Source: Rhodosorus marinus
Taxonomy: Eukaryota; Rhodophyta; Stylonematophyceae; Stylonematales; Stylonemataceae
Assembly: GCA_029953675.1 (NCBI GenBank)
Contig: JAMWBK010000003.1
Location: forward strand, 3,224,001 to 3,288,000
DNA length: 64,000 nt
Direction: 5' to 3'
This document shows positions 21,384-32,736 of this stretch, piece by piece. Numbering within the stretch: position 1 is the stretch's first letter; the number at the start of each line of letters is the position of its first letter. The position numbers and the translations under genes are program-made. The notes beneath the pieces are model-generated. The model made no database searches. It saw only the letters and a program-made list of their open reading frames with translations, and was not told the origin of the DNA.

Positions 21384-23423
21384 ATGTATTTCAGAAGCTT
21401 GTCAACGAGATCTAGCCTGTGGGTTCGTCTACGCTGGTCTTCTGATGGCCGATTCGGAGCGAAAAGAAAACGATATTTGAGTGTGGAAGTAGTCAGGAAT
21501 CCCCCGGAGATCTCTAGAAGTCAGGGAAGGCCTGGAGAATCGTTACAGCGTTCTACGGGGGCTTCTAACCTGTCACAGGAAAGAGTAACGCTGAGGCATG
21601 ACGACCCCAAGCCGACGAAAGTCGAAGTTGATCGAAGAATTATTTTAGGTATTGGTTCTGGGCTTATGTTTGGGATTGCAGCCTATTTGGTGGACAGGAT
21701 AATGTACTGGAGATATGGAGAGAGTTTTCTGGTTAGAAAGGAGGATGCAGAAAGAGTGATCTTGAATACTCATTGGAAGACAGATGGAGCGGTTATCAGC
21801 CCGAAGCAAATGCACGTTCCGGAGGATGAAGAGGACGTTGTGGACATGGTCCGCGCCGCAAACTCGCAGCGAATCAAAATCAGGCCTATTGGAGCTGCAC
21901 TTAGTCCGAATTTTTGCGCCATGCCCAGCCAGGGTGCCGCTAACCTTCGAAAACTCGACAAAGTCCTCGAAATCAATAACAATCAGGTATGAATTGTCCA
22001 TACGAGCTGGACCTTGTCAGTCAGCTCTCAGCAATGCTAACCAGCGACTATGATACAAACTCGATTGCTTTCGATTGCCGTTCTGTACTAGGTAATTGTG
22101 CAGGCGGGTGCGTCGCTTAAGCGGCTGCAGGACGAGCTACACAAACATGGACTGACATTGAGAACCATACCCTCTCACGAATCTGCGACAGTCGGTGGGG
22201 TGATTTCTACCGGATCACACGGAACTACCCCCAAAGTTGGTCCGATTGACGAAGAGGTTTTGGGAATGACTCTCGTCACAAGCGCCCTTGGAGCCATGCG
22301 CTTGTCCATCACTGAGAAGGAGGATCTGTTCCGCTTGTCTAGAGTATCCCTTGGAATGCTGGGTATTATCACCGAGGTTACACTGAGGTGCTACCCGCGG
22401 CGGAAACACGAGGAAAGCGTGATCATTGCCAGCCGCGATTCTCTGAAGAAGAACCATGAGAAGTGGCTGGCAAATAGCGATAGTCTAAAATATTTGTGGT
22501 ATGAGGGAAGTGAGGACGTTGTTGTCATTCGGCAAAAGCAAGTATCGGATTCTAAAAGGCACTGGATTTCTGATAATGAGAAACAAGCACTACAGCCGCT
22601 TCGAAATTTATTGGGAATGACGGAAGAAGACGAAGCTGAGCCTACTTTTTCGGAATTGAGAAATGCTCTTATTTCTTTCGGCAACCGACGAAATGAGGAG
22701 TTCCAAAAAGCCCTTATCAGTGCTCAAATTGCGTACTGGAAATTCAAGGAGGGACTAAGCCGACGAGGTTGGTCCGATGAGCTTATGAAAGTAGAAGACG
22801 GAGGGGCGGAGCTTGTTTCCGATTTTTGCGTTCCAGTCCGTCGTGTCGACGGATCGGTGGGGGCGGATTTGGATTTCATGTTTGAATTCCTGCAGTATGC
22901 TCATGACAACAATCATGTGTATGATTCACCCATCGAGCAGACCTGGTCGCGAGCTTCCTCGAGCGCTCTAAGCCCGGCGTGTGACGTCGACGAAGAGGCA
23001 CTTTTCTCCTGGGTGCGTGTGGGAACCGTTGCTTCTGCGTCCAGTGCGGAAGGAGACCTACAGAAAGGAATTCACAGGCGGTTGATCAAAGAAACCGCAA
23101 CTCTTCGAGAGCAACACAGGGTCTTGGAAAGCCTGTCCACAGTGACAAGCGAGATTGCAACTAGATATGACGCTCTTGATCTTTTTAAGGTTACCCGTCA
23201 TCGGTTGGATGCCTACCGCATATTCCTAGCGGATGAACTCGAAAAATTGTTGATGTACAGAAAAACTGAGGATCTGGGCAAGGACGTCACCAAGTACGCT
23301 CGACAGACAACGGGGATGGCTCAGATGATGCTTGGTACAACGCAACCGGAACAAGCCCTGCAAAAACATAGGGCATACCGCAAGAAAGTAGAGGAGTCCG
23401 AGGGTGCCAAAGAGGCGGAGTAG
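21384..23423 (+). CDS. GLDH: L-galactono-1,4-lactone dehydrogenase-like, mitochondrial
   Basis: Exons 21384-21986 and 22092-23423 join in phase to 644 residues. Plant GLDH oxidises L-galactono-1,4-lactone to ascorbate at the mitochondrial inner membrane, passes electrons to cytochrome c, and assists complex I assembly. The N terminus is Arg/Ser-rich and nearly free of acidic residues, like a mitochondrial presequence, followed by a hydrophobic segment (LGIGSGLMFGIAAYLV). FAD-domain motifs are IRPIGAALSPN (Leu where FAD-His-linked oxidases have His, the plant pattern), VQAGASLKRLQDELHKHGLTL, GG.ISTGSHGT and PIDEEV. The family-specific FSELR...AYWKFKEG...GWSDE segment aligns with plant enzymes. 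Oddly, the substrate-binding PIEQRW motif reads PIEQTW, so the Arg equivalent to Arabidopsis Arg388 is Thr. It could be GLDH or a related aldonolactone oxidoreductase with changed specificity. Confidence 0.87.
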
Positions 23424-23597
23424 AAAGTGCTCATGGAAAAGCTGGGGTAACAGGCGGAGTGTGTAGGCTCAACAGGAGAACGAGGAGTTTTACTAATCTC
23501 GATCGTACTACAGATACTGTGATTGCTTGTCATACCACTCTGAGCTATATAACGAGTACAAAAGTATCCCAGCTACCTTTCTTGTTCCGTGCGCCAG

Positions 23598-24622
23598 TCA
23601 CTGATTCCAATATTCGTACGACCTGTACCCGAACGATTGTCCGCTATCATCCGGATTTGCGAGTCCCGTTGTTGAGCCCTCCTCAGTGGGCTTTTGTGCC
23701 GGTGCACCGGACGCTCTTTGCCTTTGTACATAATCCGGCAAACCAAAGATTAGATTTTCAAACATGAGATAAAGAAATGTGAGGAAATAACAAGGAGGCT
23801 CGTACTTTTTGAGCAGCGCGTTTCGCTCCTCCTGCATGGCGAGCTGAAAGTCTTTCATTGAAGACTTTTTTTCCGTGGATGATTGGGAACCAGAACTGGG
23901 CGAGCCGCTCCCATTAGCGAGAGCTCCAACGGTGGTCTCCTGGATTCAGGGTTACGTGGAAGCATTCAAACGTCAGAAGCGACAATGAGTCAATGACGAT
24001 CATACGTGCGAAGCATCCGAAGCATTTTGAGGATATCCAACTCCTACGATTACTGCGCTCGGGCTAGCAATGCGTCGCGGAACCGCATCTGAAGAACCTT
24101 ACCTCGAAGGCGAAAGGAACATATTGTTGCCTCCCAGGCGCGAATGACGACGGGTTTGGGGCTACATAGGTAGTCGATCCAAATGCTGGGGGCGGCAATG
24201 GTGAGGCCATTGCGTTACCACGAGGATCAACTGCTGTCTCGACTTCAACCGTCTCGACTGTGTCCACGACTCGCTGAATTGCCTGAATTTTCAAACCATC
24301 AGAACATAGTCTGAGTTCCTTAGTAAGAAAAGTTTTGTGCACAAGGAGCTCTACTTACCACTACCTTCGGGTCCGCCCGCTTTGCTATTTTTCCCGCTGG
24401 CTCTGCCTTTGGCAAATCAACTCCCGGAGCACCTGGGAGAGCCAGCTCTGGCTCCTCAACCAATTCGTACTCATCTTCGTCAGGACCTACTATCGAGTCG
24501 TCAGCGGTAACTATAGCCCCGCCTTTTCTAACACTCTTCACAGCAACCCGTGCCCTCCGAGAGCACACTCTGACTCCCTCAGTCGCGCCCGGCCCGAGGG
24601 AGACATTCGGAATAAAAGCCAT
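23598..24622 (-). CDS. Putative plastid-targeted protein of unknown function
   Basis: Exons 24365-24622, 24103-24282, 23806-23939 and 23598-23721 give 231 residues with all phases matching. The N terminus starts MAFIPNVSLG and continues with Ser, Arg and Val residues and few acidic ones; the early Phe and basic, hydroxylated run resemble red-algal plastid transit peptides. The mature part is unlike any family I recognise: an acidic stretch (DEDEYELVEEPEL), a Pro/Ala-rich region, a Ser-rich linker, a short charged helix (MKDFQLAMQEERNALLKK) and a Tyr-rich end (GYRSYEYWNQ). There is no membrane segment in the spliced form; the hydrophobic run readable at 23770-23800 lies in the last intron. A small structural or linker role in the plastid is a guess. 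Confidence 0.6.
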
Positions 24623-24816
24623 CTTCCGTCACGAAAGTCCTTTGTGCAATTCCAATAGTCTAGATTTCGAGAAGGAGTTCAGCGAGCTAAGCAAGAAAGA
24701 GCAAGGCTCCGGTTAAACTCTCATTCACTATCTTTTAAGGCGATCCAGAGAACCCCACGTCCGCAGCAAATTGACCGAGTAGTAAACCATCAAACCTTAT
24801 CAGCAAGGAAGCCTCT

Positions 24817-24909
24817 TAACCACAATCATATATGTTATATGTATCCCGCCCGATCTGGTCTGGCCAGTTTTGAGAGGAACGACATTGTGACCAACAAAAA
24901 AAAGAGAAG
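24817..24909 (+). repeat. Diverged direct repeat, copy 1
   Basis: Begins TAACCACAATCA, then ATATGTATCC, GAGAGGAA, ACATTGTGA and AAAAAGAGAAG. The same ordered blocks recur at 25515-25602 with many substitutions and small indels, so this is an old duplication or a remnant of a dispersed element. Confidence 0.6.
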
Positions 24910-25514
24910 GATTTTCGTAGATTAAGAGCTACTAGATCGGATGCAACGGACAGCTGTCGTGTAAAATTGATTATTGGATAAATTGCGAATAATCTGGAGA
25001 CTAGAAACATCCGTTCTTTTTGAAATGCGTTGTTGAATAAGACACACAAATCCCAATTGCACATTTTGTGCTATTTTGCTCTAAATTTGTAACAACCAGT
25101 GAAGGTGTCCAAAAATCTGAAAGTTTTATGTTGATTGGAGATCTGTTTTGATCTAGAATTTATAAGCAGACAAAGACTGCTTTTTTAATCAAGATTTTAA
25201 TTTTTTTTTGGAAAACTAACTTTACGAATGGCAGAAAATTGGGCTTGAGAGCTTTTTTTTGCAACATGAGCTACCGCTGGTCTTGGCGGTTCAAACTGAT
25301 CGGGACTAAGATGCTCCAGAAAAGGGTATATGGGCACCCGCGTCTTTCTACTCTGGATGATGGGACAAGGAAGCGACATTGCGGAGACAAAAAAACAAAA
25401 CAATTATCTTCGGAGAATGGCCTGTTTAGTTTTAGAGATTCGAGGTAAAAGAAATAGGCCGCAGGCTGGGTTAGCGCAACCGCGGGAACAGTGTCTCACG
25501 TACCAGAAGCTCAT

Positions 25515-25602
25515 TAACCACAATCACGATGGGTTAATATGTATCCATCGGACGTTCTAGGTTGGAGAGGAAGTACATTGTGATCTCCCCCAAAAAGAGA
25601 AG
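25515..25602 (+). repeat. Diverged direct repeat, copy 2
   Basis: Carries the same ordered blocks as copy 1 about 0.7 kb upstream. No terminal repeats or coding sequence accompany either copy. Confidence 0.6.
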
Positions 25603-26185
25603 CAACTGGATGGGGCTTCCGTTACGTCTCAGATGGTGAATATGTCAGAATCACGCAAAATGGGCTCGTGCCATGATGGATCAGAAGATCCGAGCGCGAG
25701 CTAAGCAGCTGAGGTTTGTTGACCTCCGCGTCGGCAAACCGAGCACTGTGGGAATCTCCAGACAGGGAATTTTGCAAGACTGAACCGGGGTAATCCTCTT
25801 GCCGCGGATTGCGGATCTCTACCCCTCCCCCCCAAAACGGCATGCAGGTAGCCTTGGGAAAGGTTCCATTTGGGATGCAGGGAATTTTCAACATTTCCAC
25901 GCGAGTACGGGTACTTGACACTAAGTTCTAGCGGCTTTGCTCCGTTTTTAAGTGCTATCGCCTTGTACTCGCCCAGTTAAGCACAGCCCTCGTCATTTCT
26001 TTCCGTGTTCAAAAGATGTGGGTATTCAGCCAAAAACGGGCGAGTTTTCCTTTGCCCACCTGCCGAGCACGAATATATCGAGGCTCGGAATATAAATCAT
26101 GATGGTGAATATCTGCGTCAACGGACAATGGTCGCTCTCACAAGAAACGAAAACCTAGTAAATGTCCAAACTCTATGGGGTTACC

Positions 26186-26253
26186 GCTGAACGGTATACA
26201 CCATCGCCCCTTTCTGGAGTACGAGAAAGGGGCGATGGTGTATACCGTTCAGC
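26186..26253. repeat. Perfect 30-bp inverted repeat with 8-nt loop
   Basis: Arms 26186-26215 and 26224-26253 are exact reverse complements around the loop 26216-26223. A transcript from either strand would fold into an uninterrupted 30-bp hairpin. A related phrase, GCACGA(A/G)TATATCG, occurs at about 26069 and again just after the right arm at about 26252, hinting at a local duplication. Confidence 0.95.
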
Positions 26254-27990
26254 ACGAGTATATCGTAAAGCCAGCCGCACGAAAGCAAGCTCAAGTGAAC
26301 AAATGCGTTCGGTAAACGATGACTTGTCTCGCCACTCTGCATTCCGTCGATTGATTGAGCAGCACGGATTTGATTGAACGCGGCTTTCTGGAGATCAATG
26401 ATTGGACAATTGAGCCATGGAAGATGCAAGCTTGAGAGGCTGCTATCCTCAATATCCAGCACATTCCACTAACGAAGGAACCTCGTTTTTTAAGAAAGAA
26501 TTATCCCCTGGAGTTTCAGCCAATGGGGGGAAGCCATTTGCTCCATCCCTATGCTGGTAATCGGGCTTCAAAAATTCGTCAATAGTGAATGCTTCAAGCC
26601 GCATTACCAAGTGTTCCGGAGCAAGACAAATATCCTTTGTATGGACGTTAAAAATAGGTTTGTGCAAGCAAACTTCATATCTTCGCTGCCAGTGATTGGT
26701 TTATCCTCTATCGATAGACCAATGAATGCATGTCAAGCGTGAGTTTATCCAATTGTCACGTGTTTCCTATCCAGCAGGGAAGTTTTCTTTTTTGGGGGTC
26801 AAGAATAACGAAGAATCAGTTTTTCAAACCAGCAACTTTCCGGATTCCTACCTCGCGCAATGCCTGAGAGTGAAAGAGGCCAAAAATCTAAGCAGAATTA
26901 GACTTGGGGAAGTTTTTGATGGGATTTTTTCCTCAATTGCGACAGCTCTTTCATCATCATTTTATACAGATTCCATTCAGCGATCTTCTGTCTTGCAGTG
27001 CACCACCTTTTGAGATTAGACTTTTATTTTTGGCAATTCTCCTGCGTTGATTCGAAATCAAAATGAGCCATTTTAGGGCATTTTTAATTCTGCTCAATTG
27101 TACCTCCATATGACTTTAGCCCCTGATGCGATCCAAGAGCACATTCGAAGTACAAATGCCGTTTCTAAAGACAAAAATCGGCGACCACATTCGGTGACGC
27201 ATTGGACTGGCCAAAAAAAATTAGCATTGTTTGATCTCCACAGGTCAGGGGTATCTTAAAGAAAATATCGCCCGCCTTGTCAAAACTAGTTTTAGGATTC
27301 TAGATTTGGAAATTGATATTGAAATTGAACAAAGTTTACTCCTTTCATGCAGATACTTGCTAAATATCCATACTTTAGACAGTGTCCATTACATTTCATA
27401 TTAACTACCCCCCAAAACAGTGCAGCCGTACATGCGAAGTTGCGAAGTTGACGTTCGTCGATTCCCGGGCAGCACGCGTGAAAGTTGTCTACGACCACCC
27501 CATATTTTTGTGTTGCTTTCGGAGTGGTGAGTTAGTCGAGTGCTGCTGCGTCGGTTTAGCTAGGTACGGAGCCTTGGCGTGAGCGTAAGTGGAGCAGTTA
27601 TAATATTTAATTCGGATAAGGACCCAGGGGGCGGCTACGACTTTTGTTTTGCAATTGTTTGGTGGATAGGGTGTTTGATTTTGCTGTGGTGGACAAGATT
27701 ATCGGTTGCTCCGATTGATTGCTTCTGGTCTGGGTTCATTTATTTGAGCGAAATAGTATTTGTGTGCGGATTTCCTAGCAGAGGGGCAGACTTTCAGGAG
27801 CTTGCTGGTGCGTTGGATTCTAGGAACGACGCTCGGAAGGGCTTTGGCTTCGGTTCTAGGCGCGAAACGTCGCTGGAAAGCTCTCCCGGGTATAGAGATA
27901 CTCTCAGGCGTCTTTCGCGAACCTGTGTAGAAGTAAATGTTGATATTGCCAGGGTGATGAGCGTGCTGTTCTAAGGTTACGGAAGCAGTG

Positions 27991-29136
27991 ATGGACCCGG
28001 AATATGCTGCCGAGCACGTTACGATTTGGAATCGGATCGAGTGTAGGAAGATAGCTGGGAATGCGGCTCCCCTGCGCAGGAATTTGGAAAAGTATTTGTC
28101 CAAGCACCCAGAATGTGAAGTGTACAGAGGGCAGGAGAAGATCCTAGAGCAGTCAGGCATTACAAAGCAGAACGAGCATGTCCCGATTTGGCACAAATTG
28201 GATAGGAGAAAGGTTGGATTGTCGAACAATTGGATATCGTTCGGATTCCCAGGTTGCTTCCTTAACTAATTCTTACGCCCCATCTGAAACAAAACAATTG
28301 CTAGGTTACCGGTAATGCAGCGCCGTTGAGGAAGAACGTAGAGTTATATTTAGGCAAGCACCCGAACTGCGAAGTTTATACCGGTCAAGATAAGATGCAA
28401 CCCATGATGAAGGTTCCCGTCGCACAGGCACCGTCGATGTCGAACGCATCAAACAACCTAGGAATGCCTATGATGATGCCTCAGCAACTACCAATAAGTC
28501 AACGATATCCGAAAGTCCCTGTTGATGTAATGCAGCAGACCAGACCACCTTTGCACCCCAGAGGAATGCCGGAGCCTTCGGCTGGAACACCGCATCACCA
28601 GGTACAAGGTCACCCAAGTAGCAGCAATAGGTTGATCCCCCAGAATGCGCTTTCAGCAGATAGAAGGATTGATATGGAAGACCAATTCATGGCGGACTAC
28701 CAGCCCCCGAAGTCAGAGTCGAAGCCAATCCCAGGGATGGAAGGCGCCACTACTGCCATGGTAAACGCCTCATCAGGTAGCTGGCGTGCTCTGAAAAATT
28801 CTGTAGAAATGTCCCCTTCGTTTCAGGACGGTAAGGAGCTTGCCTAAGCCATAATTTGAAGGTCCTGCTTTTTGAATTCTGACTATTAACTTTCTTACGG
28901 CGCGATCGCTGCGAACAGGACTGGGAATGTCGAGAGATGATCTGATCATGGGAATGACGCCCAGCTACGAGTCGCCATCGTTTATCGGCAAGTATTTAAG
29001 CCATGCATATGACGGGAAGAGCTTCGGAGTGGACGAAGATCCGGAGGGCATGGGGTTTTCCCCGAGTGTCTTCATACGAGAGACCCCTCCAACGGACCCG
29101 AAAATGATGTCTTATGCCCAGGACAGAATGCGGTAG
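27991..29136 (+). CDS. Protein with two tandem BRK-like motifs
   Basis: Exons 27991-28212, 28305-28830 and 28919-29136 give 321 residues. The N-terminal third holds two near-identical 40-residue units: one with [33 protein letters not shown], the second with [33 protein letters not shown]. An intron splits the second unit. The pattern of a hydrophobic start, G..AP, L..(W/Y)L..HP and E-V-Y resembles the BRK domain of CHD7/BRG1-type chromatin remodellers, though the match is short and I could not confirm it. The rest is Met/Pro/Gln-rich and probably disordered, with a final segment ([16 protein letters not shown]) that may be a partner-binding motif. A nuclear, chromatin-linked role is inference. 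Confidence 0.7.
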
Positions 29137-30582
29137 CTTGAAGTGGACATGGGCTTCTGTCAGCTTTGGGAGCACTTCAATTCGCTCTGGTTGTCATAGC
29201 AGCTCTCCTGCTCCTCGCTTGTGTACGAGGTGACGACAACTTGAAACTCTGATTCGCTTTCAATTTTTAAGAGCAGCGTCGGATGTCTGTTACGTGAGGT
29301 GCCACGCCTTTGTTAGACGCTCTAGAACTGCGTTTTATTTAATCGGTCAATACAACGTCAGAAATTCACGAGTCCAAACTAGGAGTGAGTGGCGTACATG
29401 GAAATTCATCCCGGTTCTACACTATATTCTCGTCCCGTGCAGGCTCTTGGAGCCCCGGAGTTGTTCTGAATAGCGGACTGGTGTTCCTTCGCTGGTGTAC
29501 GTATGATTGTCCTACTACATTGGACTGTAGAGATTGCTGCCTGCACTAGTCATCAATACCTGTCCCGTTTAGGAGAATCATTAGCATAGTCAGATCCGCT
29601 CTGCCCGCATGCGGTGAATGTCTTCTTTCCGCGTTTGCGCCCGTACTGAATTAACCGAAGGGCCAAGAGAGTGAGCTGGACGAGAATCTAGTGTGCAGAG
29701 CTAGGACGAAATTCCATTGCCGTGTATACGCGTGTGTAGGGCCTGCCTTTCTAAGTCTCCTTTTGGTCCGGGAGAAGCGCACCCGCACAATGTACGTCAG
29801 GATGAGATCGTTTTCATATCCTGATTGTTCATCAACGTTTGCCCAGCTTCCCCCTCAGTTGACCGGAGTACTCACATGCGTTACTCGAAGCTCAGGACTT
29901 AACGATGAACAGTCACGTCAGCATCTATTGCTCAACCACGCACGTGAAGGATCGTATTTGGTGCAGTGAACCGATTCCACAAAGAGAATGACAAGAGCTC
30001 AGAACAATAATGTTCCTGACTTCCCATCTCATCGATATAGACATTCGTGAAACTCATCGCTAGCCATGGAGGAGCTTGCTCAAAGTGGACTGCATCTCAG
30101 CTGGACGGAGATTATGAAATATTTAAAAAACATGAGGATTTACCAGAAGCAGATGGGAAAAGCTTGAGCTCGTGTCCAATTTATTTCAAATCAATTTTAT
30201 TAAACGGAAATTTGGAAGCGTAGATCTACTTCATAAAATAAGAGCCAAATAATTTTGTCTTAGATCGATCAACTTGTTTTTGATTGACCTCCTCGATAAT
30301 TTGTTCTTTGTTGGTCTGCGGGTAGCGGTTTGTGGGAGGGTTCTGCAAGCGGGCTTATGGATTTGGGTCAATACTCTTGCTTTGGCGACTGAGTTGCGTT
30401 GTGCTAGGTTGGGCTTTGGATAAATCAGTTAAGGAATTGATCCCGGATGCCCTGGTTTAAGATAGGGACAGTTCATTTCGGTGCGCACTTAGGTTTCCGC
30501 CTTTTCTGTATTTGAAAAGGACAATATTAAGCAACTTGTCCGTAGTTGCGAGGGCCTGTGTGGGGGATGGAGGTTGGCAAAG
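29137..30582. other. Intergenic region without recognised genes
   Basis: About 1.4 kb between two genes on the same strand. It has AT-rich stretches near 30120-30300 and no open frame with recognisable features. Confidence 0.5.
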
Positions 30583-31405
30583 ATGGGTATTGGAAGAGCT
30601 GTGCTGCTTCATGGGTTCCTTGGGTCCCGAGTTCAGATGCTACCCTTTGCGGCGAAGCTTGTTAGGGATGGGTGGAAAGTAAGTAACTATGGATATGAAT
30701 CGACGCGGTTTTCCATTGAAGAGCATGCGACAGCACTCGCGGAGAGCTTGAGGGATAGCCCACAGGAGAAAATGGCTTTTGTAACGCACTCGTTTGGGGG
30801 AGTTATTCTCCGCGCAGCCCTCAGCAGACCGGAGTGTCCCCAATCAGCAAGACGGTCAAGAATTGTGCTAATCGCACCTCCATTGGGAGGTAGTTCTCTG
30901 GCTAGAAGTTTCAGAACAATGCCAGTTGGGCTGAAGTATGTGGCTGAGATTGTCATGGGAGCAAAAAGCGGGGCTCAGTTACGAGATATTGAATTCGACG
31001 CTTTTAGAACCGCTCTCGGCCGATTCCCTATGGAAAGCCGTATTCTTTTGGTGGTTGGAAACGCTGGCTCCATCAACCCTCTCTTGCGAGAACCAAGCGA
31101 TGGCGTTGTAACCGTAGAGGAGGTTACGAAAGGCCTTCCAGATGAACATCGGAAGCTTGTGTTTCGAGCAACTCACAACGTCCTACTGTACTCTCCGACT
31201 GTACGAAAAGCGTTTCAACTCTAAGACACACGTACTACTCAAGTATCCTTACGTATGCTCGTGGCTTTCAATTCTTCAGGTTATGTCGAGCGCGGTAGAG
31301 TTCTTGAGAGGAAACGACGACGTGGGAGAGCTGGTCAACCCTGAGCCACCGAACCCCTGCGACCAACTGGATGAGCCAGCGAAACTGTCCGTCAAAAGGC
31401 AGTGA
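30583..31405 (+). CDS. Small alpha/beta-hydrolase, lipase-like
   Basis: ATG at 30583 begins a compact alpha/beta hydrolase. The oxyanion region LLHGFLGS follows directly, then the nucleophile elbow THSFGG (Ser70), a candidate acid PSDGVV (Asp173) and the catalytic His in RATHNVLL (His198), all in canonical order. There is no signal peptide or lid insertion. A splice at 31200/31280 (GTACGA to TTCTTCAG, phase 0) gives 247 residues and a C terminus continuing into AVEFLRG. Reading straight through instead ends nine codons later at 31224, and both could be made. Homologous bacterial-type esterases act on short acyl esters or acylglycerols; the substrate here is unknown. Confidence 0.83.
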
Positions 31406-32736
31406 TTAAGGACGTCAACCAGGATTGATTGGTCGTACCATGTGTGTAGACGCGCACGTTTTTATGCCTTCCACTGCAACCTAGGCAAGAGTGGGATGCA
31501 CAAAGGGAGAGCTCTTTCTGGATTATTCCATAGGCTGAAGAGTGATGGGCGACACTGACTTTTCTATTTGATTAACTAGGGGCGTTTGGAAACCCCGCGC
31601 CTATCTGATGTAAAGAAAGGGAATGATATGTATACAGCAATATTCTAGCAGATGCGTTTGTCAAGGACTTCGATCCATGTCAACGTTCGAAAGCAAAGCG
31701 TTGCAAACTTTGGATAGCTTATCGCGAATGGACTAGACCTCTGGAATACAGTGACCGCAGTGCTCGCCGTTGATGAGCCATCGTCCCCGTGGTTTTGGCT
31801 TATCTACTCATCCCATCAATACCGCAAAAGGAAAACTCTTTGTACAGGACCATGGATTATATAGCGCAGCTTCAATCGGTTGCGTTTATCATTTAATAAT
31901 ATTCTTTTTTTGGGTACTAGTTTGCTGACGTGAATTTCTTGATTAAGGTATAGTTTCTATATTTGGAACTTCTATTTTTTGTTTTTGTGCGTTATGAGCG
32001 GATAATAACGGGTTCAAGAATGAGAGGATAGATATTAGCAACCTATTTGCTCCCGACAGAAAACGCGCAGCTACTCAGACATACTCCGGACAAACCGAAA
32101 TGGAATTTTGACACAACCCAGTGCGGCACTTGCTGCGTGTCAAGGGGTATTCGGAATATGTGTAGAACAGAAAATTTTAAAAATATTGAAACGAATTTGG
32201 TTTATGCAGCTAGGTCGAGGGGTAGATAGATGAGCAATTATGGTCTTGAGAGAAAAGTCTATTTGGACAGAAACCAGCTCTCCCCGGGGGGTAATAGGCA
32301 CGACGAAGGTGTTGATTTAGAGCACAACTTTGCTTGATTGAACTAAAGTTGATAGGTGACGCTGGAAATTGGGGAGGAGGCGTTTGTTCCTTTTTGCTCG
32401 CTTTGTGCGATGAAACGGGCGCTTATCCAGTTCTCTCGTGAGTGGCTGTTTAGACTGGTGCGCTTGGACTCATGTGAAGTGCTGGGAAGAGTTAAGCTTG
32501 AAAGACGATTGACAGGTCTTCGGAGTGGTTGCTTTCGATGCCGAGTTTTGAATAAAGGGAGCGTACTTTGGTGCAGTAGAGTTGTTCACGGATTCGCGTT
32601 GTCACGTGAGTCGGGTGCTTTTTTTTTTTTTGGAGCGGTCGTTGTCGGGAGGGAGGAGGAAGGAGGAAGGAGGGGATTGTTTGAGGAGGGGGTTCTTCTT
32701 TTGCGTGTTTGCTTTAAGGTCTTGAAGGGCTTAGCA
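31406..32736. other. Intergenic region without recognised genes
   Basis: About 1.3 kb upstream of the proteasome gene, AT-rich around 31880-32010. No coding or RNA feature recognised. Confidence 0.5.

Larger units (their letters stand above)
24623..27990. other. Long AT-rich intergenic region without recognised genes
   Basis: About 3.4 kb. It contains a diverged direct repeat (24817-24909 and 25515-25602), a 30-bp perfect hairpin (26186-26253) and several poly-A/T runs. The largest open frames (25622-25921 minus, 26005-26377 plus, 27579-27974 plus) have no motif or plausible splice partner. The final few hundred bases should be the promoter of the BRK-like gene. Confidence 0.55.
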
